Positions 13,101 through 25,139 of a DNA stretch of 64,000 nucleotides are shown here, piece by piece (position 1 is the stretch's first letter; every line of letters starts with the position of its first letter). The notes beneath the pieces are model-generated. The model was not told the DNA's origin. It searched no databases and saw only the letters and a list, made by a program, of their open reading frames with translations. A program made the translations under genes and the position numbers. Source of the DNA: Phoenix dactylifera (Eukaryota > Streptophyta > Magnoliopsida > Arecales > Arecaceae); the NCBI RefSeq assembly GCF_009389715.1, contig NC_052399.1:4480938-4544937 (forward strand). The letters run 5' to 3'.

Positions 13101-16100
13101 ATGAATCATGATCTTACATTTGCCTATAGCTTCTTTTTTACATTAGATAATTACACACATGAAAGGTCTATCAAGATATAATATTTATTGTTTTAGGATA
13201 TGGCTGAATCTTAGCCATTTTATGTAGATTGTTGGTGAAGTTTCTAAGCCTAATACCTTTTTTTTTTGATGTTTTAATTTTTATTAGGATTATCTTGATT
13301 CTTCTGACCTTTCTTCAAGCTTGAAGCAAAGTGTGATAATTCTGTGAGGTTATTCAATATGAACCTCGGCAATTAAAAAATGACTCTTGCAAATCCAACT
13401 GAACACTTCTTCCCAGTTCTGTGAAATTTTCTTAACCTCTCATACTTCACAACATCATGATCACCCACTTGTGCATGTCTTTGCTTTTCCCTTTTCTTTA
13501 TTGATTCTCCTCCAACTGTGAGTGGAAACCCAGGGGGGTAGGGGTGGGCGGAGTGATGGGATGCGGGGCGGGGTTTAAAAATATGATCAGACTGTCTGTG
13601 CTCAAATTCTGGGAAAATTATGCATGTGCCCCTCTGGCAAATTGGGCAACACCCTGTTGCCATGTATTTTGGATTTTAGGTGAGAAAATAAGGATGGAAA
13701 GCATATGTTAGTGGGGGTTGAAGGACTTATTTGGCCAACTGATTGATTAGGTTGGGGGGGGGGGATTTAAAAATATGATCAGATTGTCTGTACTCAAATT
13801 CTGGGAAAATTATGCATGTGCCCCTCTGGCAAATTGGGCAACACCCTGTTGCCTTGTATTTTGGATTTTAGGTGAGAAAATAAGGATGGAAAGCATATGT
13901 TAGTGGGGGTTGAAGGACTTATTTGGCCTATTGATTGATTGTTGTACTATTAATCTCATTTTAGAGGAAAGCAAAGCATTGCAACTAGGTGGGTGATACT
14001 TGTGTTAAAGAAATTTGGATTGCATATTTTGGTGCTATGCAATAATTTCTGTCTAGGTGCTTGCATTGCATATTAGACTTTAGTGGAAGGGAGCGCAATA
14101 ATGGTGCGGAATCTGGAGAAGATTGGCAGAAACTGTTTTCTGTGTTAAGAGTTTGGGGTGGGGGGTGGGGGGGAGGTTGATTTTTTTTCTGAACCCATTC
14201 TTTGTTTGTGCTAAAAAGCAAGTAGAGTATGGGAAGTTAATGGGATCTTCCTCCTAGAGAACAAGAAGTTTGATAGTGTTTCATTGTTTTTTCTTTTTCA
14301 AAATGAAAGGAACCAATGGAGGAGTGTGTACAGTAAAATGAAAAGAAAGCAAAAGGTTATTAGGTTTCATTATGCTGATACTTGTTTCTATTAAGTAATT
14401 GATACCTTTCTGGAATCCTGATCCTCCCTTTCACCTTATTATGATCACAATTTTTGTGATCCTTACCATATTATGTGCCACTTCTGAATAATATGCTTAG
14501 AAAGTCTTATTTTTTGGTTTTAGTGTGCCAACCATCAAATTATCGATCAATATTTTGAAAACTAACCAATATTTTTACTGTAAATATTATGGTTGGATAT
14601 TTCACTATCAAATATCTACCACCATCAATGTGATATTTGCAATTTTAGGTTATGAAGACGAGAGATCATTGCTTATGTCTCAGAAGAGCTTGGAGAAACG
14701 GTTTGGTCAGTCACCAATTTTCATTGCGTCCACCTTCATGGAGCAGGGGGGTATACCACCATCTACAAATCCAGCTTCTTTGCTAAAGGAAGCCATCCAT
14801 GTTATTAGCTGTGGTTATGAGGATAAGACTGAATGGGGTAAAGAGGTTAGCTGCCATAACATCTGATCTTGTTTCTTTGTCAGGATTATGTTACTGGAAA
14901 TGACAGCCTAAGCTTGCTTTTTTTTTTCCCAGATTGGTTGGATATATGGTTCAGTTACTGAGGATATTCTTACTGGATTTAAGATGCATGCACGGGGATG
15001 GATCTCAATTTATTGCATGCCACCCCGCCCTGCATTCAAGGGTTCTGCCCCCATCAATCTTTCTGATCGTCTTAACCAGGTGCTTCGGTGGGCCTTGGGA
15101 TCAATTGAGATCCTGCTTAGTAGACATTGCCCTATATGGTATGGTTATAATGGGAGGTTGAGGCTTCTGGAGAGGGTAGCATACATCAACACCATAGTTT
15201 ATCCAATCACATCCATCCCACTGATTGCTTACTGTGTGCTTCCAGCTATCTGCCTTCTCACAGGAAAATTCATCATTCCGGAGGTCAGTCGCCCTTTGTT
15301 TAGCATCAACTTTTACCCTTTCATATTTATGCCCATGTCTTTGCATTATTTCTATGCATTATATTTGTTCTCTTATGTCTATGGCATTACGTGGCTTAAT
15401 GACTGTTAGAACAAATAATCTAGTAATCAAAATGTGCCGTTTCATATGATCCAGTGCATCGCAATATTTGATCGATAAGGAAAAATATTGATCTAATTGC
15501 AATTTGCAGATCTATATTCCTTATATACAATCTGTCATTTACAGTTGTCTTACAATTTAGGAATTTTGTAGGGTGCTTCTTGATTATATGTGCTTATACC
15601 ATGGCCGACAAAGTGGGTCCCTTTACCCACTAATTGGCTCTCTAGATCTCATAGCACACCCCTCTTGCCTATTGTCTTGGCTAGGATTTTGGTGAAAGTT
15701 CTTATGAGATCTTGGAAGGTTGGCATCAAGTTGTCACTCATATGGCCTTCTCAACTTATATGACATTAAGTTGTCACTCATATAGCCTTCTCAACTTATC
15801 TGTGATCCATAGCCAACCCTTCATTTTGTAGGGTAAGTTTTGGAAGACAATGACGATGGCGGTAATATCTTGGTAGTGCCTTTTCTGAACCTCAGCATAT
15901 GCTATTATATCAAGGTTCTTTGAGCTGGCAAATAAGATGGGCTGCTTTTTCCTTGACTTAGAGGTTGCAGTCTTTGGAAGTATCATCTTTTGGCCTGTTC
16001 CATGATAGGATTTATGAAATTTGGCTGGATGGAAGAAAATGCATCCTCCATGTCCGTTTGTTCATTTGTTTATATATCCATCTGTCCATGTTTATGCATG

Positions 16101-18329
16101 GATGGTTTGGTTGGTGTGGGGGTGAGGGGAGGGTGCCAATTCTCCTCGCTAGCCCCATGTTTTTCAGCCTTAGCTCTTACTGCTATGGTTATGCTGATAG
16201 TAGGAGAAAATATTTCACTTGGTAAGATACGAGTTGTAGGAAATATTGCTTGATTAATTAGATACTATTAATAAGGAGGGGAGATCAGTTGGTGCCCAAT
16301 GACCTTCAGAATTACATAAAAGAATTGGAATGCAAAATCTTGCAAGTAGTTGTCAACTTCTGGGTGACATTTGAGATGGGGATGCTGACGAATCTTTGAG
16401 CACTGGCTACTTAAAAGGAGAGTTGCTATTGCAAACTATTTTAAACTTGTCGAGGAAGTGTGCTGCGGGATAGTTCGTCTGAAAAGAATCTTCTTGATGA
16501 GGAGTCTAATCTATAGGTAAATCTGTTAGTACTCGAGATGCAGAGTTTGTCTTTGTCCTTCATGAGATTAAAGGTATTTAGTGTGGAGGACCTGCATGTC
16601 AATTAGGAGGCCATTACCTTGGCCAATACTGTTGCTCAAGGGTGTGCGTGCCTTTAGTAACATTTTCTCCTTCCTCATAGTTTTGGGGAGCTTTTCGCTG
16701 TTTCCTGTTAATTTTCTTCATAAAATACTTATTATTAGAAGGAAGTTTGTCAAAATTTTAATGAATAAATATCGTTCTGCAATGATTTATGGACTTATTT
16801 TCTCGCTCTCTGGTGTGATTTGTATTTTTAATGTTTGACGAAATTGAGGAAATTCTCTGGGCTTCTGAATCGGATGACAGCATTGTCCTATGACTTGTTG
16901 CAGATATTTTCCTATGGCGTGCATATATTTTTTAAACAGAAAAAGTTCTAATCTTCAAGTTGTGCATCACCTCATACAGTGCATCTTCTTGTGTTCCTCT
17001 TTTTTCCCGTTAGTGGGTCATTGTCTGTTTGACACTTTGCATCTACTACAAGTCAGCATATATGCCATAAAAAGTAACCGAGGACTCTAGACCTATAGAT
17101 ATGATGCAGAGATGGAATTGCCCCTCCTGAATTGTATCTTCATGTCATTTGCTATTCTTTTTAATGCTGACTTTGATATTCATCTTGTTCCTAGATTGAC
17201 TACAATTTGATGCAGGAGTTATTGCAATTGGTTTTCATGTATTAAAAGAATGTACATTGATTGCTGATAGCCATGGGCAATTCCAAAAAAAAAAAAAAAG
17301 AAGTCACATGACATGCGTGGTTAAGTTGAATGTCTTGGCCTAAAGGATTTCTTTACTACAAACTTGCTAATGCACACAAAGGTGCAGTAATAATACAACC
17401 CACTGTAAAATTCAGTTTTGGGGTTGAGAAATGCAAATCAAAACTGTGGGATATTGTTTTAGGAGTGACTTGATACATGGACAAGAGACCTCCAAAATCA
17501 TGTTATTGTTGCAATAGGCATTTCAGGCATATCGATTATATCAAATGTTTCATATTTGCGTTTTTATGTGATTGCAAAGTTGTCTCCTTACATAGCAATC
17601 TACATTTCTTTTATGTGCTTGTATCTTGCATAACTAGTTAAATGCGTGTCCGTTGAATTTATCCTTGACGTCATCCCAACATCTGGTGTAGCATATGTAA
17701 GTCAGGCCTCTAAACTTTTGATCCTGCTATGGATTATGCAGATAAGCAACTATGCAGGCATGTGGTTCATTCTGCTCTTCGTCTCAATCTTTGCAACTGG
17801 AATTTTGGAGCTTAGGTGGAGTGGTGTGGGAATTGAAGACTGGTGGAGGAATGAGCAGTTTTGGGTAATTGGTGGCACCTCAGCTCATCTATTCGCTGTC
17901 TTCCAAGGACTGCTGAAGGTGTTGGCCGGGATCGACACCAACTTCACTGTTACATCAAAGGCATCAGATGATGACGGGGACTTTGCTGAGCTGTATGTGT
18001 TTAAGTGGACAAGCCTCCTCATTCCTCCGACCACTGTGCTAGTTGTGAACTTGGTGGGGATGGTTGCAGGTGTTTCATACGCTATCAACAGTGGATACCA
18101 ATCGTGGGGTCCACTATTTGGGAAACTATTCTTCTCCATATGGGTGATAGTTCACCTCTATCCCTTCCTCAAAGGTCTCTTGGGTCGGACAAATAGAACA
18201 CCAACCATTGTCATTGTCTGGTCCATCCTCCTTGCTTCCATCTTCTCATTGCTGTGGGTGCGTATCGATCCTTTCACCTCTCCCACCCAGAAGGCTGCTA
18301 CTATGGGACAGTGTGGTGTCAACTGTTGA
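7172..18329 (+). CDS. CESA1: Cellulose synthase catalytic subunit, CESA1 type
   Basis: This plasma-membrane family-2 glycosyltransferase makes beta-1,4-glucan from UDP-glucose within the primary-wall cellulose synthase complex. Fourteen exons join in frame with GT-AG borders: 7172-7252, 8544-8739, 8925-9118, 10017-10101, 10215-10401, 11135-11401, 11507-11852, 11945-12082, 12163-12288, 12392-12604, 12683-12947, 14649-14845, 14933-15283, 17742-18329. The product is 1077 aa, normal for the family. The N-terminal RING-type zinc finger has four CxxC pairs (residues 39-84), and an acidic variable region follows. TM1-2 lie near 270-322. The catalytic motifs are DDG (390-392), DCD (557-559), TED (774-776) and QVLRW (814-818). 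The class-specific region is near 656-700, and exon 14 carries most C-terminal membrane helices and ends in NC. The start [11 protein letters not shown] and the zinc-finger region closely match rice CESA1 from memory. No defect is seen. The 1.7-kb and 2.5-kb introns 11 and 13 carry local duplications. Confidence 0.97.
12950..13079 (+). repeat. 65-bp tandem duplication in CESA1 intron 11
   Basis: Two essentially identical 65-bp copies (12950-13014 and 13015-13079) lie head to tail, beginning two bases after the exon 11 junction. Each starts AAGGATTTGATGCATATAGT. The copy starts after the GT, so the donor itself is not duplicated. The near identity implies a recent event. Confidence 0.95.
13574..13940 (+). 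repeat. 192-bp-period tandem duplication in CESA1 intron 11
   Basis: The sequences 13574-13748 and 13766-13940 are about 97 percent identical at a period of 192 bp. Each copy is preceded by a G-rich run, so the repeat unit probably begins in or beside the G tract. It has no coding capacity. Confidence 0.93.
15725..15799 (+). repeat. 40-bp tandem duplication in CESA1 intron 13
   Basis: The phrase AAGTTGTCACTCATAT followed by CCTTCTCAACTTAT occurs twice at a 40-bp spacing. It is a small slippage-type duplication inside the last CESA1 intron. Confidence 0.85.
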
Positions 18330-19435
18330 TTCTTCTTTAAGAGATACGTTTTCTTTTCTTTTTCTTTTCTTCTTCTTTTTTTGGTGCAAAAGTTCAGCTC
18401 GCTGGCTCCCTCAATATCAGTAAGAAAAGATCTAATAGTGTAAGAAGACTGAAAAGTTTCAATGTTTTAGCTATATTATGTTTGTTTCGCACGGATGGTG
18501 TCATTGGCACCATACTGCATTGGTGAAGCTGGTGTCTTGTGAATACAAAATCCCCCTTTTTGTGTAGCATATAATTGGTCTTGTCAGGGACGCTGTACGA
18601 ATGCGATGGAACCCTTGTTATTTATATGAGTATGTCGTGATTATATTTCGTGGCATGATGTGATCTGTCTTATGTTAGAATGTCATTTCTCAAAAAAACA
18701 ATATCTAAATAACATAAAGAGTCCACATCTGGTGAATACTGTCACCATATATGACGGGATTTGCGTCATGTATTACTAAATCATCATTAGCTTATGGGAT
18801 TTCGACATGCAGGGGCCAAAAGCCAACTCCAATTTAAGTCAGGACTCAAGATTATCGTCTTTGTGTGCGCAAGATGATGGTTTCGGTGGTGCAAACCTGA
18901 GATGAAAGGGAAGATGGATTTTCCCATCTTTAATGTCGAATAGTTAAGGGATGCTTTCGGCAAACAACATCCAAAAGAACATGCTAGCATTTACCACTGC
19001 TGAAGCTAAAATGGAGGTCGCAATGTCTAAACAGCTCCAAGTATAACCTTGCGTGTAAGTTTGCCTTGCATCTCAATTATTAGCCATGCAACAAACTTGC
19101 ACCAGCCAGTAACATGGTCCAGCTCATGACCAAGGACTTTGTTACAACTTCGAACCTGACCCAGCTTTCACGGCAGTCGGCTTGACTTGCTAGCCATCTC
19201 ATGTAAATAAGGAAAAGCCAAAAAAACCAAACACAAAGGGCATGACGAAAACAAGTTGGGGCCCCGTTGTCCCCGTCATTAAAAAAAAGAGAGTAGACTA
19301 CACGACTCCTACTACTACACGACTACACGCCTTTATTAAGCAAACGCGAGAGACACTCCAGGGCACAAGAAAACATAGTTCTGGTGCCTACAACAACATC
19401 TAATGAAAGCTCTGCCCCCTTGACTCACTAATTAT
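18330..19435. other. Convergent spacer between CESA1 and the glyoxalase-like gene
   Basis: This 1.1-kb spacer separates the two stop codons of convergent genes and must hold both 3' UTRs. A pyrimidine-rich tract follows the CESA1 stop at about 18331-18380. No canonical AATAAA is well placed, which is common in plants. No other gene is visible. Confidence 0.6.
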
Positions 19436-20293
19436 TCATGCACATGGGATATGCGGCTCCTCCTTGACATGAATGGCTGATGGGAGGCATTGCACCTTCT
19501 GCTGCTGCTGCTGTTGCTGCTTCATGAGACTCACTCTTTTGCACACCCTCACCGGCTCTCCGACGACTAGAGGGATCACCGGAAGGTTGTCGCAGTTGCA
19601 TATTTCAATCATGAAGCCATCTGGGTCGTGAAAGAAGAGTTGGTCTACGTAGATGCCGGCCTCCTCGACTCGCCTCTGGATGTAGTTTATGCCCATCTCT
19701 TTCAGCTTCTTCTCCACTAACGCCATGCTCTCGCACTGGAAGAGAAGGACAGGACATTTCAGTCATTTCATGATGTGCGAAACATTTTTTTGGTTGGAAG
19801 ACGTTTCGTGATGCGACTCTGCGAGTGTTAGGTAACGCAACAACGCAACAACAAGAAGATGCCATAAAAATGGGATGGTGATGCGAAAGCCACTAGGGGA
19901 CCGTATGCAAACTCCTTAATTACCCTCTCAGAAGCTGCCCGTTTTGACGTTCGCTTCACCCGCATGCATGCATCGGACAATCTGAAGAAAAAAAAAACAT
20001 GGCTGGCTCTAGAAATATGGCATCGTGATGTGACATGCATCTATCTCTAGGGCGTGGGTTTTCCCCTTTTTTTTGTGAAAAGAAAAAATATTCAATGGTA
20101 GGTTCCTCTGCAGAAATATCTTAATAAGTACTGACAAGAAAAAAAAAAAACATGGCTGGCTCTAGAAATATAGCAACGTGATGTGACATTCATCTATTTC
20201 TAGGGCGTGGGTTTTCCCCTTATTTTTGTGAAAAGAAAAAATATTCAATGGTAGGTTCCTCTTCAGAAATATCTTAAAGTACTGACATCAAGT

Positions 20294-20326
<33 letters not shown>

Positions 20327-21491
20327 TATGGAGATGAACATCAAATTGTGATCCTTGATAAGTAGAAAAAGTAACTGATGTGGAAAGCGAAGCTGTCAAG
20401 AAGTCTACATCATGAATGTCCCACATTTTTAGTCTTTTTATTAGAGAGTGGAGGCAAGGCACGTTTAACGCAAATTCGGGTCGATCAAGAGCCAAAAGAA
20501 AGAAGAAAAGAAATGCCACGGCAATTATTGCCATCATCGATTATGACATCCGAACTTCATGAAATGAATTCTACCCATATGATTGCCAGTTAACATGGCA
20601 AGGAGGGATCAAGATTTCCCTACCATGCAACCAGGACAAAGCTGCTCGGCTCCATAAATAGCTAGAAATTGGTTTCCAATCTTATGTGGCATTCCACAAA
20701 TGGCTCAAACCTCCGTGAAATGCCACATCGAACCAAAACTTGGTTTGAGATACTGTATGCCTCAAACGTTTCTCTCCTTTTTTTATTTTTTATTTTTGCC
20801 ACCAAAACTGATCAGACAAAATTTCTCACAAATTGGCAGTGTTATGTTGTTCTTGTGATTGATTTTTACTCTGTTTTTAGATTATTCAAAAATCATAGAG
20901 AAATGAAATATTTCTTTTACCCTTCGATATACTTGGGAGAAATTGTTGGTGAAACCTTTGATCCCAAGGGCACAATTCCTTAAGGTGAGAACTTATCAGA
21001 GTGCCATGTCGCTCATCAAAAATAGCATCAAAAAATGTAAAACTCCAACAGGATCACTTCAAAATTAAGAACTTAAAGACATTATTTACTTGGAAGGAGA
21101 TATGGTCATCCTTGGGATTGATCTCTGTTTTCCTCGGCATGTTCTCTGGATCTTCCGATTGCAACAAATGGATGCCAATTCCATAGTTGAACAACCTACA
21201 GGTTTAAAAACAAACAAATAAATGAAGATTAATGCAGACGCCACGCTCCACCATAAGATTGGTAAAAACATCGGAGGAAAAAAAAAATCGGAACAGAGTG
21301 TTCAACATACAGACTTTCTCATGCATTTGCTTAACCTACCATGCACCGTCGAAGTCGAAGGATCCCGGCCTCCTAACGGGGACGAAGCCAAGAACATTTT
21401 GGTAGAAATCGAGCGACATCTCAACCGATCTGCAGACAAGGGATATGTGATTCAAGGAGGTGAGAGGCAAGGCTCCGGCGTTGTGCAGCAT
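19436..21491 (-). CDS. Glyoxalase-I-like VOC-fold protein
   Basis: Three minus-strand exons join in frame with GT-AG borders: 21491-21340, 21195-21090 and 19735-19436, giving 185 aa. The product fits the plant glyoxalase I family group near Arabidopsis GLYI4 and GLYI7 (At1g15380, At1g80160; matched from memory). It opens with PLTSLNHISLVCRSVE, followed by DFYQNVLGFVPVRRPGSF, GIGIHLLQSEDPE, NPKDDHISFQ and FFHDPDGFMIEICN. Candidate metal-site residues are His15, His60 or His82, and Glu130. This group is linked to methylglyoxal handling and stress, but true glyoxalase activity is not certain for all members. The start is the ATG at 21491-21489, just before the conserved block. The C-terminus after about residue 140 is variable and holds seven glutamines encoded by CAG/CAA (CTG-type repeat at 19501-19520 on the plus strand). 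Intron 2 carries a 153-bp tandem duplication and a GT microsatellite. Confidence 0.93.
19984..20286. repeat. 153-bp tandem duplication in the glyoxalase-like gene intron
   Basis: Two near-identical copies, about 19984-20134 and 20136-20286, each start with an A run and CATGGCTGGCTCTAGAAATA and end at CAGAAATATCTTAA. They lie in intron 2 of the minus-strand gene, directly beside the GT microsatellite. Confidence 0.92.
20293..20326. repeat. (GT)n microsatellite
   Basis: A run of about 16 GT units with one GC interruption lies inside intron 2 of the glyoxalase-like gene. It is a candidate polymorphic marker. Confidence 0.95.
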
Positions 21492-21502
21492 CTTCTCTTC
21501 TG

Positions 21503-21529
21503 CTATCCTATCCTATCCTATCCTATCCT
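21503..21529. repeat. (TATCC)n microsatellite in the glyoxalase-like leader
   Basis: About five tandem TATCC units (GGATA on the transcribed strand) lie 12-38 bp upstream of the start codon of the minus-strand gene, so almost certainly in its 5' UTR. Changes in repeat number would alter leader length. Confidence 0.9.
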
Positions 21530-21822
21530 ACTAGATAGAGAAGAATTGTTTGGATAGCGGGGAACTGGATATGGATTGCTAGCTTCACCTAGGAATTGAG
21601 AATTGAGGAGGTGGGGGGGAGCGGAATTGATGGAAGATGTTATTCTATTTTGAGGAGGTCGGGAGAATGGGTGGGTGAAACAGTGGAGACGAGAATAGCG
21701 GAGACTGGAGATAGAATAGAAATTGGGAAGCGATGGAAACTGATTGGGAGGAGGAGGTTGCGGCAACCCGCGGCAAAATATAGTGCTCGGCGATGGCTGG
21801 CCAGTCGCCACTTGCATGTCCC

Positions 21823-21857
21823 TGCCACGTGGCAGATGCATGCACTCCGGACACGTG
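21823..21857 (-). promoter_or_regulatory. Two G-boxes upstream of the glyoxalase-like gene
   Basis: CACGTG occurs at 21826-21831, within the perfect 12-bp palindrome TGCCACGTGGCA, and again at 21852-21857, about 26 bp apart and 335-365 bp upstream of the start codon. Paired ACGT cores are known binding sites for plant bZIP and bHLH factors in ABA- and light-responsive promoters. Use here is inferred from spacing only. Confidence 0.5.
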
Positions 21858-21899
21858 GTTCCACGTTGTTGCTATCTGGAAGACTCCATGGTCAAGCAA

Positions 21900-24496
21900 G
21901 AAATAGGTAGAAACGTATGGCGTATGGGGACCGGATCTAGATTAGATTTCGGTTCGAACGGGCCTGGATCCAACTTGGTTAGATTTCACAAGAAGAGGAG
22001 GAGGATCCGTTCAGGTTTGTATCAAGGTGCGAACCGATCTGCCTGCAAGATCTTGTCGTGATTGTAGTAGGTATGTAGGACGACATCCCGCTTCTTAGCT
22101 CGACACGTAGACCCATTTTTGTCGGAGCTGCACCGTTCAAAATCTTATCTACAATTTAAATGTCTCATCTGCTGGATTTCGAAACAATTGGAATTTCCAA
22201 GCAGTCAGGCTTTCCAAATGTTAATGTTAGAAAACTAAAAAAAAAGACTTTTCATAATTGTATAATTTTTTTATCCCTTTTTCTTTCTTTCTTTCTTTTT
22301 CTTTTGGTTATGTTTTGAAATATTTTTCAAAGAATTAAACAAATTCTAAGAAAAAAACAACAAAATCATAGCTGCACTATGAAATCTTATATTGTGAGGA
22401 CCAAATTAATTTTAAAAAAAAGAGACTGAACTTGCATCATCAACTCAACCACTAAGTCAAAAAAAAAAAAAAGTGGGTGGCTCTTGGTTAAGCTTATCCA
22501 GTTATCTTGGTCCTGCACTCTACCGGACAGGAAGGTGGTGGATGGCGTCACGACACTTTAAAATGTCTCTCTTGGCTCCTTGCTTCCTCAAGCACGCTTA
22601 TTTTGGTCTCGAGGATAAGATAAGGACAACAGTTCCCTGCACCGTTCAAAGAACGGTAGCGATCGCCAATTGCTATTAATCTCAAAGCAAAAATATATAC
22701 CAAAATAAAAATCTCAAACCCAAATTTTATATTAATATATAAATTCCAACTAATACAATTAGGGCATTTTGATGCTGTACTTAAATTATTAGTAGTGGGA
22801 ACTGGTGAGTGATATAAGATGCAGTATCAAACAAAATGTGATTTGGATGCCATGAAGGAGGTCGGTCGCTTCCTCAATGAGACCTTTAACTCCCAACCAA
22901 TACCTTGATGGCAATGTTGGCCCCTTGCGAGCTTGAGCCAAGGATGATCGAGTGTGACCCCTCACTCCTACCTACCGAAACGAGGATATGAGCTGGAGGG
23001 CACTGAACCCGTCGCCCAAGTACCCCTCTGCCCCTGGCTTCTACTAGCTAAAAGGTCTCAAAGAAATGTAGTCTAAAATATTGGAGTCCGCTTGTGGTCC
23101 TAATTCATTGGGTGACTTGGGATTTGTCATGAGCTAAAGCTTCTCAAGTTGTCTCATGATGCTTGCCAAGTGAGATAGAAGAGAAATCCAAATGAAAGTG
23201 CTTGTTAAATCAGTTTACAATGTAACTCATGACAGAGTGGTGAATTAATTGGTCAAGTTCTGTTGATGATGTTGATGGAAAAATGCGCGCCACGTTGCAT
23301 TTTGAGCACCATTAATCTGTTTTTGATAGCAATGCCGATCCAAATGGTAGGTGTTTTTTTTTTTGGTTTTTGCTGGGTACAAGTAGGGAGGCAACCTCAA
23401 AAACTAATATTTGAAACAGGGGCTGCCGTAGCTATCGGTCAAGAGAAGGAAAGCCGAGAAGGGATAGTAGAGTTTGTTGTAGAAATCATTTGGTTTGTGG
23501 GAAGAGAGAAAAAAAAAAAAGTATAATCAATAAAAAAAATTAACTAATGCTTTATATTTAGTTTGAGTTTTTATAGAAGAAAGATGAAAAAATAATTTTT
23601 TTATTATGAAAATAAGATTTTCATATTTTATGCGAAAGAAAAACTCATGTGAAACATAAAAAAGTCTAATTTCCACCGACTAAAAATTAAGATATCTTTT
23701 TTTTTCCAAAAATACCTATAAACTAAATTTACATGGAATGATGTAAGATTTTTTTTTATTAAATGTATAACAAATATTTTACATAATTTTTTCAAAAAAA
23801 TATATACTTAACTAAATATAAGTTATTTTTTCATGATCAACCAAATATACGAAAACTACTTTTCTAAGTATCATATATTCAGACATTAATTTTACAAAAA
23901 AAATTATTTTAATAACAGCAAATTTTGTCTACGAACCAAAAAGGCATCCCCTCTCAATCTATTACTAGTTTGGAGACTGGTTACCCTCCTCTGCAGATGC
24001 TAGCTGACTTTGAAAGCAATAGGATTGGAGGTACGGTTTAAATAAAGGAGATTTTGAGTGCAGAAGCTGGTAATGGCAGTCTGATAGAGGGCGGTGCGTA
24101 GATAGCTGATTAGGTTACAGCCTCTTTTTTAGCAAAAAGTTGGCGATCCTTCATCTTTTTTTCGTGTGGCTGGAATCGAACATGATCCAAGTGCGATATC
24201 ACTCGATAAAGATGTTTCAAGATTCTTTTTCCTTGTACATTAGATTACAGTCTACAAATTGTCGACACAGAGACCATGGTTTCTCTTTTTTTATATAGTA
24301 ATGGAGCATCGTTTTGCAGAGAGAAAAAAACAGAAAAGAGAAGAAGAAAGAAAGTGGGTGGCAAGAGCACCACATCTCATACTGTTATTTAATCTTTCAA
24401 TCGCGTTTCAATAGTTCGAGGTCATCGTCATCTTGTCACTCACTGTCAGATTTCTGTTTTTGTTTTTGTTTTTTGTTTTTTTTGTAGTTCACGGAC
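21900..24496. other. Intergenic, no gene recognised
   Basis: This is AT-rich sequence with homopolymer runs, a (TTTC)n tract near 22280-22303 and T/G-rich simple sequence near 24452-24484. Short open frames on either strand lack any recognisable family motif. Confidence 0.55.
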
Positions 24497-25139
24497 TGAT
24501 CTCTGTTTCGGGGAGCAAAATGTGAATGATGTGTATCACAACAACATTCGAAGGAAAAATCTAACTCGGCATGACTGTTAAGGAGAAAGAAGAAGTGAAA
24601 AAGAAAAAGTGATGGCGCACTAAAATAATGACCACACATGAAGGACAAAAGGGTAGGGATAAAATAAGTGAACTGGCTTGCTTGGTGGTGGGTATGAGAA
24701 TTAAAGGTATATCTTATTTGCAATAAGTCAAGTTGTGAGCACTTGGAGATTAGACAAATTGCGTATTGGTTTCATTAGCACGATTTAGTCGGTTATCACA
24801 TGAGAGTTTAAGATAATCTTATATTCTTACTATTGGAACAACTTGGAATTTCCTTAATATACTAGCTTAATATTAAGTGTCAGCAAGTCCTTGGTGCTTG
24901 GAATCCGCTGGGAAGTCATCCTGCGGTGGAAAGGATAATTTAAGCCCATTCTCAATTAAAGTTTTGCTGAAATGTTCACATCTACATGCTTTTGCACGTG
25001 TGGCATTTGCTTTTTTGAAGACCGTGATGAATGGTCGATCTGGTTAACTACATAAAATATACCCGCATATGAATAACGTCGAGGGGTTAGGAATTATTTA
25101 GATAAATTTAATTGTTGATGTGAACATCCACATCTAAAG

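Noticed and set aside
13373-13663. 96-codon minus-strand frame
   Set aside because: Lies within CESA1 intron 11 on the opposite strand and partly in the duplicated G-rich block; no recognisable motif.
15965-16253. Overlapping 86- and 87-codon plus-strand frames in CESA1 intron 13
   Set aside because: Inside an intron of an intact gene, no motif, no splice-site support as a cassette exon.
21940-21975. GGTTCGAAC word as a tRNA B-box
   Set aside because: No matching A-box or cloverleaf stems at the right spacing on either strand.
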